Of a DNA stretch of 37,066 bases, positions 7,581 to 16,249 are shown piece after piece. The notes beneath the pieces are model-generated. The model ran no database searches and was not told the DNA's origin. It saw only the letters and a list, made by a program, of their open reading frames with translations. Position numbers and translations under genes: made by a program. The stretch is from JAIPEK01 sp041685935 (GTDB lineage Bacteria; Desulfobacterota; Desulfobacteria; Desulfobacterales; Desulfobacteraceae). The stretch lies in assembly GCA_041685935.1 (NCBI GenBank), contig JAWLES010000003.1, positions 1 through 37,066 on the forward strand, read 5' to 3'. Positions within the stretch are counted from its first letter, which is position 1. The number at the start of each line of letters is the position of its first letter.

Positions 7581-10190
7581 TTATTCATCCTTGCTGACCT
7601 TTACCGCCACAGATGTTTCAATATTCCCGGTAATGGGATCGTAATGCTTCAGATAGGAAGGCAGAAGCTTGCAGAAATTGCTTCCCTTGTTTTGGGCAAT
7701 GGGTCTCCCCCTGGCCCACAAACCTCCCTGGCCTGCGATTCCGATAACTTTCCGCTGCTGACCCTCCATGGTTTTGATCACACCCTTCTCCTTTGCCCCG
7801 TACCGGTTTTCAATCACTATGCGGTCCCCGTCCGCAAGGCCCCGATCCCGGGCAAGACGGGTATTCATGGTCACGGTGAAGGTATACGGACAAAGCTTGC
7901 TGACTTCATCCACCATGGGGTTCTGGAAAGTGGTGTTGTTGGTGTGAAGAACATCCCTGTAGGAGAAGGCCAGAAGATCGTACTCATCATCCAGCTCCCT
8001 GTAAGAGGTGGGCTCGAACCAGCCCGGCAGGGGGCTGTACTGGTCGGTTTCAAGGTCAAGGTCCACATCTGTGCATATCCGGTCGGCCGCCTTTTTGTCA
8101 TGGACGAGGAATTCCATGTAAACCGGAACACGGGAACGGGTGTACCACCGCCAGTACACATCCTCGATCGGTTTGTGCCATGTGGCGTACCCCTGCTGCT
8201 CCACTTTTTCCTTATCATCGCCGTATACCCATTCAAGTATCCGCTCCCCGATCTGCTCCCAGGTCATGAGACCGTCCTCGGGCTTCAGCTTAAAATCCTC
8301 GTCATCAATGCTGTAATAGTCGTTCAAAAGTTCGTAGTACCGGTCGAGGACCCCGACCCTGTGAGCCACCTCCAGGTAAACATCCATGAAGAACCTGCAC
8401 TCTCCAAGCGGTTCCACCGCACGTTTCTGCATATGCACATACCAGTCTTCATAGGAAGGGGACCCGCTGAAAAAGAATGCGTCGATCTCGCTGCTCCAGC
8501 AGTCCTTTTCCAGGAAACTCACGTCAGGCAGAAGAATATCCCCTACAGCCTCGTCGGTCTCGTTTGACCAAAGATCGATCTGGACAACGAACATGTCCTT
8601 GAAAAAATCCACTGCCGCCTCCCAGTCAGCCTGGCTTATAATGAAATTGGCGGCAATCCCGAACACCATCTCCGGTTTCGCCTTCATCCCGAACTTTTCG
8701 TAAATTTCCTCTCTCTCCTTTACATAGGGGATATGGGACAGGGTGCAGTGGTGCCAGAAATCCACGCATCCTGCGTTGCCGCACGGGATTGTCGGCGTTT
8801 TCGGGGGCCAAGGCATGTGGGAATAGAACACCGACGGAATAAGAACCCCGTCCGGCCCGATCTTCGGAACCCGTTCATACCCTCTCCCCTTGGGATACTT
8901 CCGCCGGATGGAGGGCCATCCCATGGTCCCGCCGGGCACATCCTCGGCTCCCACAAGCTCGCTCAAAAGATCAATGGCAGCCACCTGATGGATTCCGTTG
9001 TAATGCCCCTGGGAACCCCTGAACGTCACCGCAGCCACCGGCCGGTAAGGAAACGTCTTTCCGTCGATAGTGATGGTGCTGCCGATCTGGGCATTGTCCA
9101 CCCACTCGTTTGCAATGCGGAGAATTTTGTCCGCCGGAACCGAACTGATTTCAGACGCCATTTCCGGCGTAAACTGTTTCAAATGCTCGCGGAGCAGTTC
9201 AAACGCAGGCCTGACCTTCTTTCCGTAACACTCGTATTCTCCGTACAGGGCAAAATCTTCATCCGCAATGGATTCATCGCTGAACTCCTTGACTTTCTGT
9301 TCCTTTTCATCAAAAACAAGAGGTTCGCCGGTTTCCTCATGACGAAGATAGGTACCGTCCTCCTGTATCAGATAGGGAAAATTCGTTTTTGCCTTGAGAT
9401 AGAGTTCATCATAGATTTTGCGGCCGTTGACGATATGGTTGCACATGGCAAGGGCCACCACGGAATCGGTCCCCGGCAGGATCGGTACCCATTCGGTGGC
9501 CTTCCCGCCTGCAAAGTTGCTCATGGGATCAAAGACCACTTCCTTGATGCCCCGCCGGACCGCATCCGCCCGGAGCCTGGCATTTGTCATGGCGGAATGC
9601 CCTGAGCCGGTCCCTTTGCTGGAGCCCCACTTGAGAACGTACTTGGTGTACCGCCAGTCAGGTGCGATGGACCATGCCCCGTGTATAAGGCCGCCCATCA
9701 TGTGGGCTGCATTCCCGCAGTGCAGGCTGCCGCCGCCGATGATAAAGCATCCGTTGTCCGGCACCCCGAACGCTTTGGCATAGAAATACGGATGATTGTG
9801 GGGGCCGTCGCTTGCCCGCATGGTCTGGTTGGTGAACAGAATCTTGTTTGGGTCGTCCTCCATGATCTTCTTCATGCGGGTACTGATTTCATCCAGGGCC
9901 TCCTCCCAGGATATCTCCTTCCACTTGGGATCCACGCCTATGCCTTTTTCAGGGTTGGTCCGCTTCAGCGGTTTGGTGATCCTGTTAGGGTCATGGTAGT
10001 ACATAAGACCGGCAGCCCCCTTTCCGCAAAGGCCGCTGCCCGTTCCCCCCATGGTGGAATCCTGAAGTCCCTCGATCTTCACGGGCACACCGTTTATCCG
10101 CCTGACCCTGATCCCGCACCCGCAGTAGCATACGCCGCAGGTGGTGTTCACCCATGTATCTTCCCAGATTTTGTCGCTTTTATATGTCAT
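7581..10190 (-). CDS. Molybdopterin oxidoreductase catalytic subunit (DMSO reductase superfamily, PadB-like)
   Basis: 869 aa. The N-terminal 4Fe-4S site is C18-x2-C21-x3-C25, with the fourth ligand C55 in GLCGKGA. The molybdopterin-binding domains follow, with C158 (SLHCGNAA) in the position of the metal ligand in the Cys-containing branch. The C-terminal pterin domain holds NTRLARDRGLADGDRIVIENRYG. There is no twin-arginine signal, so it probably faces the cytoplasm, unlike Phs/Psr-type enzymes. The ATG at 10190 is chosen over a TTG at 10211 because GAGGGGAAGG precedes it. It lies between the FeS and NrfD subunits and downstream of a 2-oxoacid oxidoreductase. That order suggests an alpha-oxidising acyl-CoA enzyme like phenylacetyl-CoA:acceptor oxidoreductase. 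Thiosulfate or polysulfide reductase is the main alternative. Confidence 0.9.
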   Translation of the reverse strand: MTYKSDKIWEDTWVNTTCGVCYCGCGIRVRRINGVPVKIEGLQDSTMGGTGSGLCGKGAAGLMYYHDPNRITKPLKRTNPEKGIGVDPKWKEISWEEALDEISTRMKKIMEDDPNKILFTNQTMRASDGPHNHPYFYAKAFGVPDNGCFIIGGGSLHCGNAAHMMGGLIHGAWSIAPDWRYTKYVLKWGSSKGTGSGHSAMTNARLRADAVRRGIKEVVFDPMSNFAGGKATEWVPILPGTDSVVALAMCNHIVNGRKIYDELYLKAKTNFPYLIQEDGTYLRHEETGEPLVFDEKEQKVKEFSDESIADEDFALYGEYECYGKKVRPAFELLREHLKQFTPEMASEISSVPADKILRIANEWVDNAQIGSTITIDGKTFPYRPVAAVTFRGSQGHYNGIHQVAAIDLLSELVGAEDVPGGTMGWPSIRRKYPKGRGYERVPKIGPDGVLIPSVFYSHMPWPPKTPTIPCGNAGCVDFWHHCTLSHIPYVKEREEIYEKFGMKAKPEMVFGIAANFIISQADWEAAVDFFKDMFVVQIDLWSNETDEAVGDILLPDVSFLEKDCWSSEIDAFFFSGSPSYEDWYVHMQKRAVEPLGECRFFMDVYLEVAHRVGVLDRYYELLNDYYSIDDEDFKLKPEDGLMTWEQIGERILEWVYGDDKEKVEQQGYATWHKPIEDVYWRWYTRSRVPVYMEFLVHDKKAADRICTDVDLDLETDQYSPLPGWFEPTSYRELDDEYDLLAFSYRDVLHTNNTTFQNPMVDEVSKLCPYTFTVTMNTRLARDRGLADGDRIVIENRYGAKEKGVIKTMEGQQRKVIGIAGQGGLWARGRPIAQNKGSNFCKLLPSYLKHYDPITGNIETSVAVKVSKDE

Positions 10191-10216
10191 GGCCTTCCCC
10201 TCTTTTTCCAATGTGG

Positions 10217-10873
10217 TTAATCAATGTAAAACACGGAGGGTTCCGTGCCGAATTCCGGCTTGAGCTGTTTTCCGCTCTGCTCTTTTACAATTTTCGACAC
10301 CTCGCTTTCAGGATCATCCATGTCCCCGAAATGCCTTGCACCGACAGGGCATGCATTCACACACGCCGGAGAGGCGTCAAGATCCTCGGCCGGATCAAGC
10401 CCCTTTCTGATCCCCTCATCAATTCGCTCCGCACAAAAATTGCACTTCATGACAGTACCCACCTGGAACGGGTAGATTTCCTCCCCGAGAAGTTCGAACC
10501 GGGTCTTGCCCTGCCCGGGGAAATACTCTGCCTCCTTGAGCTCTCTGGTGTAATAGGTTCTCTGCTGGTAGGGACAGCTGACAAGGCACGCACGGCACCC
10601 CACGCATTGGTCCTGATCGATCATCACGATACCGTCTTCTCGCTTGAACGTTGCGCCGGTGGGACAGGCATCAACACATGCCGCATCTTCACAGTGGTTG
10701 CACAGAACCGGATACATGATCTTTTTACTGGTGGGATACTTCCCGGTTTCCCCGATCAAAACGCGGTTCCAGAAAACGCCCGGAGGCAGGAAATGCTCCT
10801 CCTTGCACGAAATGGAACAGCTCCAGCAGCCTATACAACGTTTGACATCTATCACCATTGACCATTTTGGCAT
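10217..10873 (-). CDS. Four-cluster ferredoxin subunit of the Mo oxidoreductase (DmsB/PadC-like)
   Basis: 218 aa with four cysteine groups in the DmsB/PhsB/TtrB arrangement: CIGCWSCSISC near the N-terminus, CNHCEDAACVDACP, CVGCRACLVSCP, then CNFC with ACVNACP. It wires electrons from the Mo subunit to the membrane anchor. It stands 26 bases before the catalytic gene and 23 bases after the gamma subunit of the 2-oxoacid oxidoreductase, so both complexes probably share a transcript. No signal peptide, in line with a cytoplasmic complex. Confidence 0.93.
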   Translation of the reverse strand: MPKWSMVIDVKRCIGCWSCSISCKEEHFLPPGVFWNRVLIGETGKYPTSKKIMYPVLCNHCEDAACVDACPTGATFKREDGIVMIDQDQCVGCRACLVSCPYQQRTYYTRELKEAEYFPGQGKTRFELLGEEIYPFQVGTVMKCNFCAERIDEGIRKGLDPAEDLDASPACVNACPVGARHFGDMDDPESEVSKIVKEQSGKQLKPEFGTEPSVFYID

Positions 10874-10896
10874 AACCGCTCCTTTACTTTGACTTT

Positions 10897-11448
10897 TTAA
10901 TTGAACTTTTGCAGGGCGACTTCATCAAATCCCCTCCGGGCACACCTGATGTTGGCCTCCAGCCGATCGCCGGAAAAATAGTCTTCAAGGCTTTTGAGAA
11001 TCCAGTCGATTTCGATGATCCCGGTTGTTTTTGCAAACGCGCCCATGATAGAGGTATTGGGAATGGGAACACCGATTTCCTCCATGGAGATTTTCCCTGC
11101 ATCAACAGTCCCCACGGCCGCAAGCCGATGATCCGCACCCTCGAAAACAGGTGTCGGGGAATTCAGCACCATGATGCTGTTTTCCTTCAACCCTTCACAC
11201 GTTTCAGCCGAGCCTTTCCCTGATGTATCCATAACCACCACTATATCCGGATGATAAATTTTTGTTTTCTCGTGGACCGGTTTGTCGTCCACCCTGCTGA
11301 ATGCCGTAACAGGCGCCCCCCTTCGTTCAAAACCGAACATGGGAAAACTTGCCCCGTATTTTCCCTTTTTCACAAACGCGCCCGCAAGTATCCTGGAAGC
11401 CATGACAGCACCCTGTCCGCCCCTTCCGTGGAACCGCACCTCCATCAT
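10897..11448 (-). CDS. 2-oxoacid:ferredoxin oxidoreductase, gamma subunit
   Basis: 183 aa, the usual PorC/KorC/VorC size. It opens with VRFHGRGGQGAVMASRIL, the gamma-subunit signature for CoA handling. Its ATG overlaps the TGA of the beta gene (ATGA), so translation is coupled. Together with alpha, beta and delta it makes a complete four-subunit enzyme that converts a 2-oxoacid plus CoA into acyl-CoA, CO2 and reduced ferredoxin. Confidence 0.95.
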   Translation of the reverse strand: MMEVRFHGRGGQGAVMASRILAGAFVKKGKYGASFPMFGFERRGAPVTAFSRVDDKPVHEKTKIYHPDIVVVMDTSGKGSAETCEGLKENSIMVLNSPTPVFEGADHRLAAVGTVDAGKISMEEIGVPIPNTSIMGAFAKTTGIIEIDWILKSLEDYFSGDRLEANIRCARRGFDEVALQKFN

Positions 11449-12437
11449 TCGTCCGCCCCCCTGTCTTTTTCAGTTTGCATTGAAAAGGGCAGAGGGCAGG
11501 TATCTTCAATCTCCATCATTCTTTCCAGCACATGGTATTCATAATCGATATCCTTTTGAAGCACATCAAGCTCCTGTTCGGTCATGTGGCTGTACTTGCC
11601 GGCAAGTTTCGTATACTCGGAAACCGGTTTAGGTTTTCCGGTCACCCTGGTGAAACGGTAACAACCGTTCTCAGACTCCCACAACGGATAAAAGTTCGTT
11701 TTCACCGCGGCACGGCAAAGCTCTATCCCCTTTTCAGGCCGAACTTTCCATCCGGTGGGGCACGGAGAGAACACATGCAGAAAGCAGAACCCCTGGTTTT
11801 TCATCTGATCCGCCTTGAGCAGCTTTTCCGCCAGATCCTCAAGGTGGCTCAGGGTGGCGGTGGCGGTATACGGTATCTTGTGCATGGCCATGAGCAAGGG
11901 AAGATTCTTTTTCCGGATGTTCTTGCCGCTCCCGAGCTTTCCGACCGGGGTCGTGGTGGTGCTTGCACCGAAAGGGGTCGTACTGCTCTTCTGTATCCCG
12001 GTATTCATGTACCCTTCATTGTCATAGCAGATATAAATGAACGGCTCGTTTCTCTCCGCCGCCCCTGACAGGTTTGAAAACCCGATATCAGCCGCGGTCC
12101 CGTCTCCGTTGAAGCAGACCACGGTGTTGTCGATCCCTTTCCTGTTGTAATACCGGGCAAGCCCTGTGGCGCTGGATGCCGCACCGGTCATGAGGGTCCC
12201 GTAGTAGGCAAGCTTGTGCCATGTACCGGTATTCTGTCCCAGCAGAACCGGTGCGGAGCACGAAGGCGTACCCGTGATAACGATATCATTGCCCAGGACC
12301 TTTGGAATAAACCGCAAAAGCAACTCCAGCTGGCATCCGGGACAGAACGCCAGCCCGCCCTGGAACGGGTCGTCATGCTTCAAATACTCAAATACCCTGG
12401 AAAGCCTTTTTTTCTTCGGATCGACTTTTCTATTCAT
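11445..12437 (-). CDS. 2-oxoacid:ferredoxin oxidoreductase, beta (thiamine diphosphate) subunit
   Basis: 330 aa. The TPP/Mg motif reads FNGDGTAADIGFSNLSGAAERN, followed by ICYDNEGYMNTGIQKSSTTP, both hallmarks of PorB-type subunits. Cluster ligands are visible in FCPGCQLE and TPSCSAPV. The conserved AVKTNFYPLWE lies near residue 255. GGAGGTGC stands just before the ATG. Twelve bases separate it from the alpha gene, and it overlaps gamma. The family includes pyruvate, branched-chain, indolepyruvate and phenylglyoxylate enzymes, and the motifs do not discriminate among them. Confidence 0.95.
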   Translation of the reverse strand: MNRKVDPKKKRLSRVFEYLKHDDPFQGGLAFCPGCQLELLLRFIPKVLGNDIVITGTPSCSAPVLLGQNTGTWHKLAYYGTLMTGAASSATGLARYYNRKGIDNTVVCFNGDGTAADIGFSNLSGAAERNEPFIYICYDNEGYMNTGIQKSSTTPFGASTTTTPVGKLGSGKNIRKKNLPLLMAMHKIPYTATATLSHLEDLAEKLLKADQMKNQGFCFLHVFSPCPTGWKVRPEKGIELCRAAVKTNFYPLWESENGCYRFTRVTGKPKPVSEYTKLAGKYSHMTEQELDVLQKDIDYEYHVLERMMEIEDTCPLPFSMQTEKDRGADE

Positions 12438-12449
12438 TGCACCTCCGGC

Positions 12450-13652
12450 TTATTCTTCCGCCATCCAGTTCACGGTGTCAACCGCACCACCCTTTGACAT
12501 TTCAATCAGCCTTGTGAACATCTCTTCAATATTCTCTTTTGTAATATCCGTGTTCGCGATACCGTCTATAAAACTCAAAAGACCGGTTTCAGGAAATTTT
12601 CCGGACAGAGAAGCAACCTCGTTGAAAATCGGGCCGCCTTCAAATCCGAAACAGACACTCCGGTCCACAACTCCGGCGCTTTTTTTCCCTTTAAGGGAGG
12701 ATACCAGTTCCGCTGCCGGAAAAGGTCTGTACATACGGATCTTAACCATCCCGACCCTCCGGCCCTGATCCCTCATCACATCAACCACGGTTCTGATGGT
12801 CCCGCACATGCTGCCGGACCCGACAAGCACCGTATCCGCGTCTGCAGCCCTGTACTCTTCCACCGCTCCGGGATACGATCTTTGGAAGATTCGCGCAAAT
12901 TCGTCCTCAGCCTCCTTCAGAATCTCTTTGGAACGCATCAGTGCGTTCAGATGCTTCCTCCTCAGTTCGAGGTACCCGCCCATGATCCCGTGAGAGCCGC
13001 AGCCGAGACCTTTGCCCGGCAGAAGAGCCGGCCGCCTCGGCTGTGAATCGAGTATTGACAGATATGATTTCACCATCCGCTTTTCAGGTACTTCAACCCG
13101 TTCCGCCATATAGGAGAGATAAAATCCGTCGTAATGGACCATCACCGGAAGCTGAATACCGTGGTCCTCCGCCAGCCTGTAAGCAATAATCACCTGGTCA
13201 AGGATCTCCTGGCAGTTCTCCGCCACAAGAAAAATCCATCCGCAGTCCCGTGTGCTGATCATGTCCTGCTGACCGGAAGAGACCGCAATAATCCCCGGAG
13301 TTTCACGGTTCACGTTAACCATCACCACCGGAGCCCTTGCTCCGGCAGTGGCAAGTACGGCGTCATACATGAAAACCAGCCCCCAGGAAGAGGTTGCCGT
13401 AAACACGCGGCCGCCTGCAAGCGATGCCGCGGTGACCGCATTCATGGCAGAATTCTCACCCTCCACGTTTATCATCTCTGCATCAAGATCTCCTTCAGCA
13501 TGAAACTGAGACAATTTTTCAATTACTTCGGTCTGTGGTGTGATCGGATAGGCCGCCACCACATCAGGGGAGCACAGCATAGCACCGAATGCTGCGGCTG
13601 CGTTTCCAGTTAAAAGCTTTACACCGGTTCCGGAAAGGGTTGCCGTACTCAT
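12450..13652 (-). CDS. 2-oxoacid:ferredoxin oxidoreductase, alpha subunit
   Basis: 400 aa. The N-terminal pyrimidine-binding domain carries AAYPITPQTEVIEKLS, then the glutamate-containing INVEGENSAMNAVTAASLAGGRVFTATSSWGL segment, both diagnostic of PorA-type subunits. The C-terminal domain II has GMVKIRMYRPFPAAEL. Its ATG overlaps the delta stop (ATGA). In phenylglyoxylate:acceptor oxidoreductase of denitrifiers an additional FAD/NAD subunit is encoded nearby. None is present here, so ferredoxin is the likely acceptor. Confidence 0.95.
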   Translation of the reverse strand: MSTATLSGTGVKLLTGNAAAAFGAMLCSPDVVAAYPITPQTEVIEKLSQFHAEGDLDAEMINVEGENSAMNAVTAASLAGGRVFTATSSWGLVFMYDAVLATAGARAPVVMVNVNRETPGIIAVSSGQQDMISTRDCGWIFLVAENCQEILDQVIIAYRLAEDHGIQLPVMVHYDGFYLSYMAERVEVPEKRMVKSYLSILDSQPRRPALLPGKGLGCGSHGIMGGYLELRRKHLNALMRSKEILKEAEDEFARIFQRSYPGAVEEYRAADADTVLVGSGSMCGTIRTVVDVMRDQGRRVGMVKIRMYRPFPAAELVSSLKGKKSAGVVDRSVCFGFEGGPIFNEVASLSGKFPETGLLSFIDGIANTDITKENIEEMFTRLIEMSKGGAVDTVNWMAEE

Positions 13653-13930
13653 TCATTATCTCCTTGAAGCGTCATTTCAATGGCACGGGCCGGGCATTCG
13701 TTGGCGCATATACCGCAGCCCTTGCAGAAATCAAGGTTCGGATCAAAACCGTCCGGCGTCATTTTCATACACTGGGTCGGGCAGAAGAGCGCACAGATCC
13801 CGCAGAAAATGCACTGGTCAATATCCACCACCGGCCGGTGGGTTCGCCAGGAGCCCGTATCCAGGCACAGAAGTTTAACTTCCGCATCTGACCAGGGGCC
13901 CTCAAATTTGAAATACCTGCTGTTGTTCAT
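13649..13930 (-). CDS. 2-oxoacid:ferredoxin oxidoreductase, delta (2x4Fe-4S ferredoxin) subunit
   Basis: 93 aa. The N-terminal TGSWRTHRPVVDIDQC is typical for the PorD subunit, and two cluster motifs follow: CIFCGICALFCP and CKGCGICANECP. It accepts electrons inside the complex and passes them to free ferredoxin. It is the first gene of the catabolic train, with a promoter at 14079-14108 upstream. Confidence 0.95.
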   Translation of the reverse strand: MNNSRYFKFEGPWSDAEVKLLCLDTGSWRTHRPVVDIDQCIFCGICALFCPTQCMKMTPDGFDPNLDFCKGCGICANECPARAIEMTLQGDNE

Positions 13931-13952
13931 TGTATCGTCCTTCCTTGAAACG

Positions 13953-13985
13953 GTATCAGCCGTTATAGAATCGTACTGTATCAGC
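13953..13985. repeat. Direct GTATCAGC repeats in the leader of the oxidoreductase operon
   Basis: GTATCAGC occurs at 13953-13960 and 13978-13985, 25 bp apart, between the predicted promoter and the first start codon. A related CTGTATCA lies near 14023. This could be a regulator-binding array; no consensus I know fits. The rest of the 13931-14252 spacer shows only the two divergent promoters. Confidence 0.3.
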
Positions 13986-14078
13986 AGCGGATGAGGTGGT
14001 GGCTCAGGAGTACAGCCGACAGCTGTATCATAACAACAAAATTAACAGAATTCAGAACATGATTTATATTACAGTTAT

Positions 14079-14108
14079 TTCATAGCCACTATATAATTAC
14101 TTTGTCAA
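14079..14108 (-). promoter_or_regulatory. Promoter of the 2-oxoacid oxidoreductase/Mo-enzyme operon
   Basis: Minus strand has a consensus TTGACA, 18-base spacer and TATGAA. Transcription would start near 14072, giving a leader of about 140 bases ahead of the delta gene, long enough for regulation. Confidence 0.5.
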
Positions 14109-14216
14109 GCAAAAAAATATGTTTTTTTCCCCTTTTCCCGTTGCAGAACCTTCAAAAACCCGGGCAACAGGTGAAAACAGTTTTATAAAAGATTTTTTTC
14201 GGCTTCCGGGATTAGA

Positions 14217-14245
14217 TTGACAGAATCTTTGAATCATTCTACTCT
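14217..14245 (+). promoter_or_regulatory. Possible promoter for the MoaD-like/CheR-like pair
   Basis: Plus strand has TTGACA, a 17-base spacer and a weak TACTCT. The predicted start falls almost at the ATG at 14253, and no ribosome-binding site precedes that ATG, so a leaderless message is possible. The -10 is poor, so this remains tentative. Confidence 0.3.
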
Positions 14246-14252
14246 GAACAAC

Positions 14253-14525
14253 ATGAGTATAAACATTCATATCCATGCAGTTCACCGCCACCTGACAGGG
14301 GACACAAAACTGGTGCAAACCAGGGGCGCTTCTGTGGGCGAATGCCTGGCGGAACTTGTCAAAAGATATCCGGGAATGAATGAGGCCCTGTTTGAAACCG
14401 ACGGTGCCCTTAAAAACGAGATCGAGGTCTACCGTAACATGGAGAGTACTTTTCCGGGAGAACTTGCAGAAAAGGTAAAAGATGGCGACGATATCCATAT
14501 AACGCTTATACTTGCGGGAGGATGA
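14253..14525 (+). CDS. moaD: MoaD/ThiS-family ubiquitin-like sulfur carrier
   Basis: 90 aa from the ATG at 14253 (MSINIHIH). A TTG at 14217 would lengthen it by 12 residues but overlaps a -35-like box. The fold pattern is ubiquitin-like, and the protein ends ITLILAGG with the C-terminal Gly-Gly that becomes the thiocarboxylate when sulfur is loaded. It would serve as the small subunit of molybdopterin synthase, fitting the neighbouring Mo/W enzymes, which need pterin cofactor. Its stop overlaps the next start (ATGA). A more specialised sulfur-carrier role with the methyltransferase partner is possible. Confidence 0.85.
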   Translation: MSINIHIHAVHRHLTGDTKLVQTRGASVGECLAELVKRYPGMNEALFETDGALKNEIEVYRNMESTFPGELAEKVKDGDDIHITLILAGG

Positions 14526-15394
14526 CTCCCAGGAACATTCCGCAAAAAGCCTATGAAATGATTAAAACCGAACCTCAAAGCACCAGTGAATCTGCAATGA
14601 AAGACGGGCAGTTCAGAAAGCTCCTTGAATACTTTGACAGGCCCTGGGAAGGATACCGGAACGTGAGAAACGGTGTCAAAAAACGCGTTCGCCGCCGGAT
14701 GAACCGGCTCGGGTGTTCGGATATGGATCAGTACCTTGAGATAATACGACAGAATCATGAAGAGAGAAAAGCCTGCGAAAGCTGCCTTACCGTCACCATA
14801 AGCCGCTTTTTCAGGGACCGGCGGTTATGGGAGTATCTCAGGAACGTCGTGCTTCCGGATATAGCGGAACGTTCACCCGAAAGGGTCAACATATGGTCGG
14901 CAGGCTGCGCAAACGGCGAGGAGGCATACAGCCTGGCCCTTTTGTGGGACATGCTCGGCACTGATACCCGCCTGCATATCACCGCCACCGACCTCAACAC
15001 GGACAATCTCGAGCGCGCCAGGCTGGGAGTATACAAGCTGAGCAGTCTCAAGGAACTGTCCGGGTCGATTCGAATCAGGTACTTTTCTCCCATGCACGAA
15101 AAGGGGGGATACCGGATTCAGCCGGAGCTGACCAAATCGATCCGGTGGCTGAGGCACAACATGTTTGACACACCTTTGGAAGATGTGTTTCATGTTATTT
15201 TCCTGCGCAACAACCTTTTGACCTACTACCACGGGGCGGAACTTGAAACTGCACTCGCCCGGATCACGGAAACGCTGGCACCCCGGGGATATCTTGTCAT
15301 CGGATCACATGAGCGGATTCCGGAAAACGGTTTTGCTTTCAAACGCCATGAACAGTGCCCGTGGGTATATCAACTTACCGGGGAGAAACAGTAA
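14522..15394 (+). CDS. CheR-family SAM-dependent methyltransferase
   Basis: 290 aa. The SAM-binding signature NIWSAGCANGEEAYSLALLWDM matches CheR (W-S-A-x-C-x-x-G-E-E), followed by ITATDLNTDNLERARLGVY and the VIFLRNNLLTYY strand that corresponds to the F-C-R-N-x-x-x-Y-F motif in CheR. The usual N-terminal four-helix domain is replaced by a short basic segment. No chemoreceptors or CheB lie nearby, and it is coupled by ATGA overlap to a MoaD-like gene. A chemotaxis role is therefore doubtful, and the target is unknown. Confidence 0.85.
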   Translation: MTPRNIPQKAYEMIKTEPQSTSESAMKDGQFRKLLEYFDRPWEGYRNVRNGVKKRVRRRMNRLGCSDMDQYLEIIRQNHEERKACESCLTVTISRFFRDRRLWEYLRNVVLPDIAERSPERVNIWSAGCANGEEAYSLALLWDMLGTDTRLHITATDLNTDNLERARLGVYKLSSLKELSGSIRIRYFSPMHEKGGYRIQPELTKSIRWLRHNMFDTPLEDVFHVIFLRNNLLTYYHGAELETALARITETLAPRGYLVIGSHERIPENGFAFKRHEQCPWVYQLTGEKQ

Positions 15395-15482
15395 ACAAGT
15401 TTAACAGAGCCTTTTGGAAACGCATCAGAATTTAAAGCGGCCTGATACGTAAGGCTGAAAGATTACAGAAAAAGACGAAACC

Positions 15483-16223
15483 ATGGACACGGAAACCCGG
15501 GTTTTCCTGACACCACACCAGGCGGTCGAGGCCATATCTCTTGATTTCGCCAGGTACGGTCCGCAGCCTGAACTTTTCTTTAAGATGGTTCCGATTGTTC
15601 TGCCCGGCCGGGTGATAATCCTCGACCGGGCCACCGGGCCGGATGCATGGCTCAGGATCGGCCCGAAGAATCGGATCAGACCGGTAGCCCCGCCTGATCT
15701 CGGGCAGCTCCTGTTAAAGAGTCTCAAAGAAAATCCTCCGGCTCTCAAGGATCTTTTGGCCATCTGCCGCCTTGTATTCGAAACCAGTGTCACTTCAGAC
15801 CGCGATGCCGCCACAGGGTGCCCTCTGCTCCGGGTTGAAAGTGATATGGAACGGTTCATCTGCGCCCGATGCGGTGGATGCTGCCGGGATCTCGGGTTTT
15901 CGGATCAATGCTTTGAAACCGACGTACAAAGGTGGCGGGCACTCGGCAGGGATGATATTATTGCCAGAGTCGGATGCAGTCAGGGGAAAGACGGGGCGGC
16001 GAAATACAGAATATGGATCGACCCGGAATCCGGAACCCTTTCGGAAATCTGCCCCTGGCTTTCGGAAAGCGAAAAGGGTGGACAGTATTACTGCAGGATC
16101 CAGGACATAAAGCCCGATATCTGCCGCGAATACCCTTTCACCCGGAAGCACGCCCGGATGACGGGCTGCAACGGCAGTTTCCAACCGGACAGGAGCTCCG
16201 GCTTTCCTGCCGATTGCATGTAA
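15483..16223 (+). CDS. YkgJ-type cysteine-cluster protein with N-terminal extension
   Basis: 246 aa. The C-terminal half carries the YkgJ pattern: CARCGGCCRDLGF, then CPWL, YYCRIQDIKPDICREYPF and a last cysteine in MTGC, predicted to bind zinc or an FeS cluster. The N-terminal 115 residues, starting FLTPHQAVEAISLDFARYG, are extra compared with minimal family members. The function of YkgJ proteins is unsettled. It lies 88 bases after the CheR-like gene on the same strand and 26 bases before the glycohydrolase. Confidence 0.8.
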   Translation: MDTETRVFLTPHQAVEAISLDFARYGPQPELFFKMVPIVLPGRVIILDRATGPDAWLRIGPKNRIRPVAPPDLGQLLLKSLKENPPALKDLLAICRLVFETSVTSDRDAATGCPLLRVESDMERFICARCGGCCRDLGFSDQCFETDVQRWRALGRDDIIARVGCSQGKDGAAKYRIWIDPESGTLSEICPWLSESEKGGQYYCRIQDIKPDICREYPFTRKHARMTGCNGSFQPDRSSGFPADCM

Positions 16224-16249
16224 AAAACAAAACAGGAAAGGAGCAGGAA

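Noticed and set aside
7581..10190. Calling the Mo enzyme a thiosulfate or polysulfide reductase
   Set aside because: The subunit layout fits, but there is no Tat signal and the neighbours point to carbon metabolism. Kept only as an alternative.
10487..10520. tRNA-like GTTCGAACC T-loop sequence
   Set aside because: It lies inside the coding sequence of the FeS subunit and no cloverleaf can be drawn.
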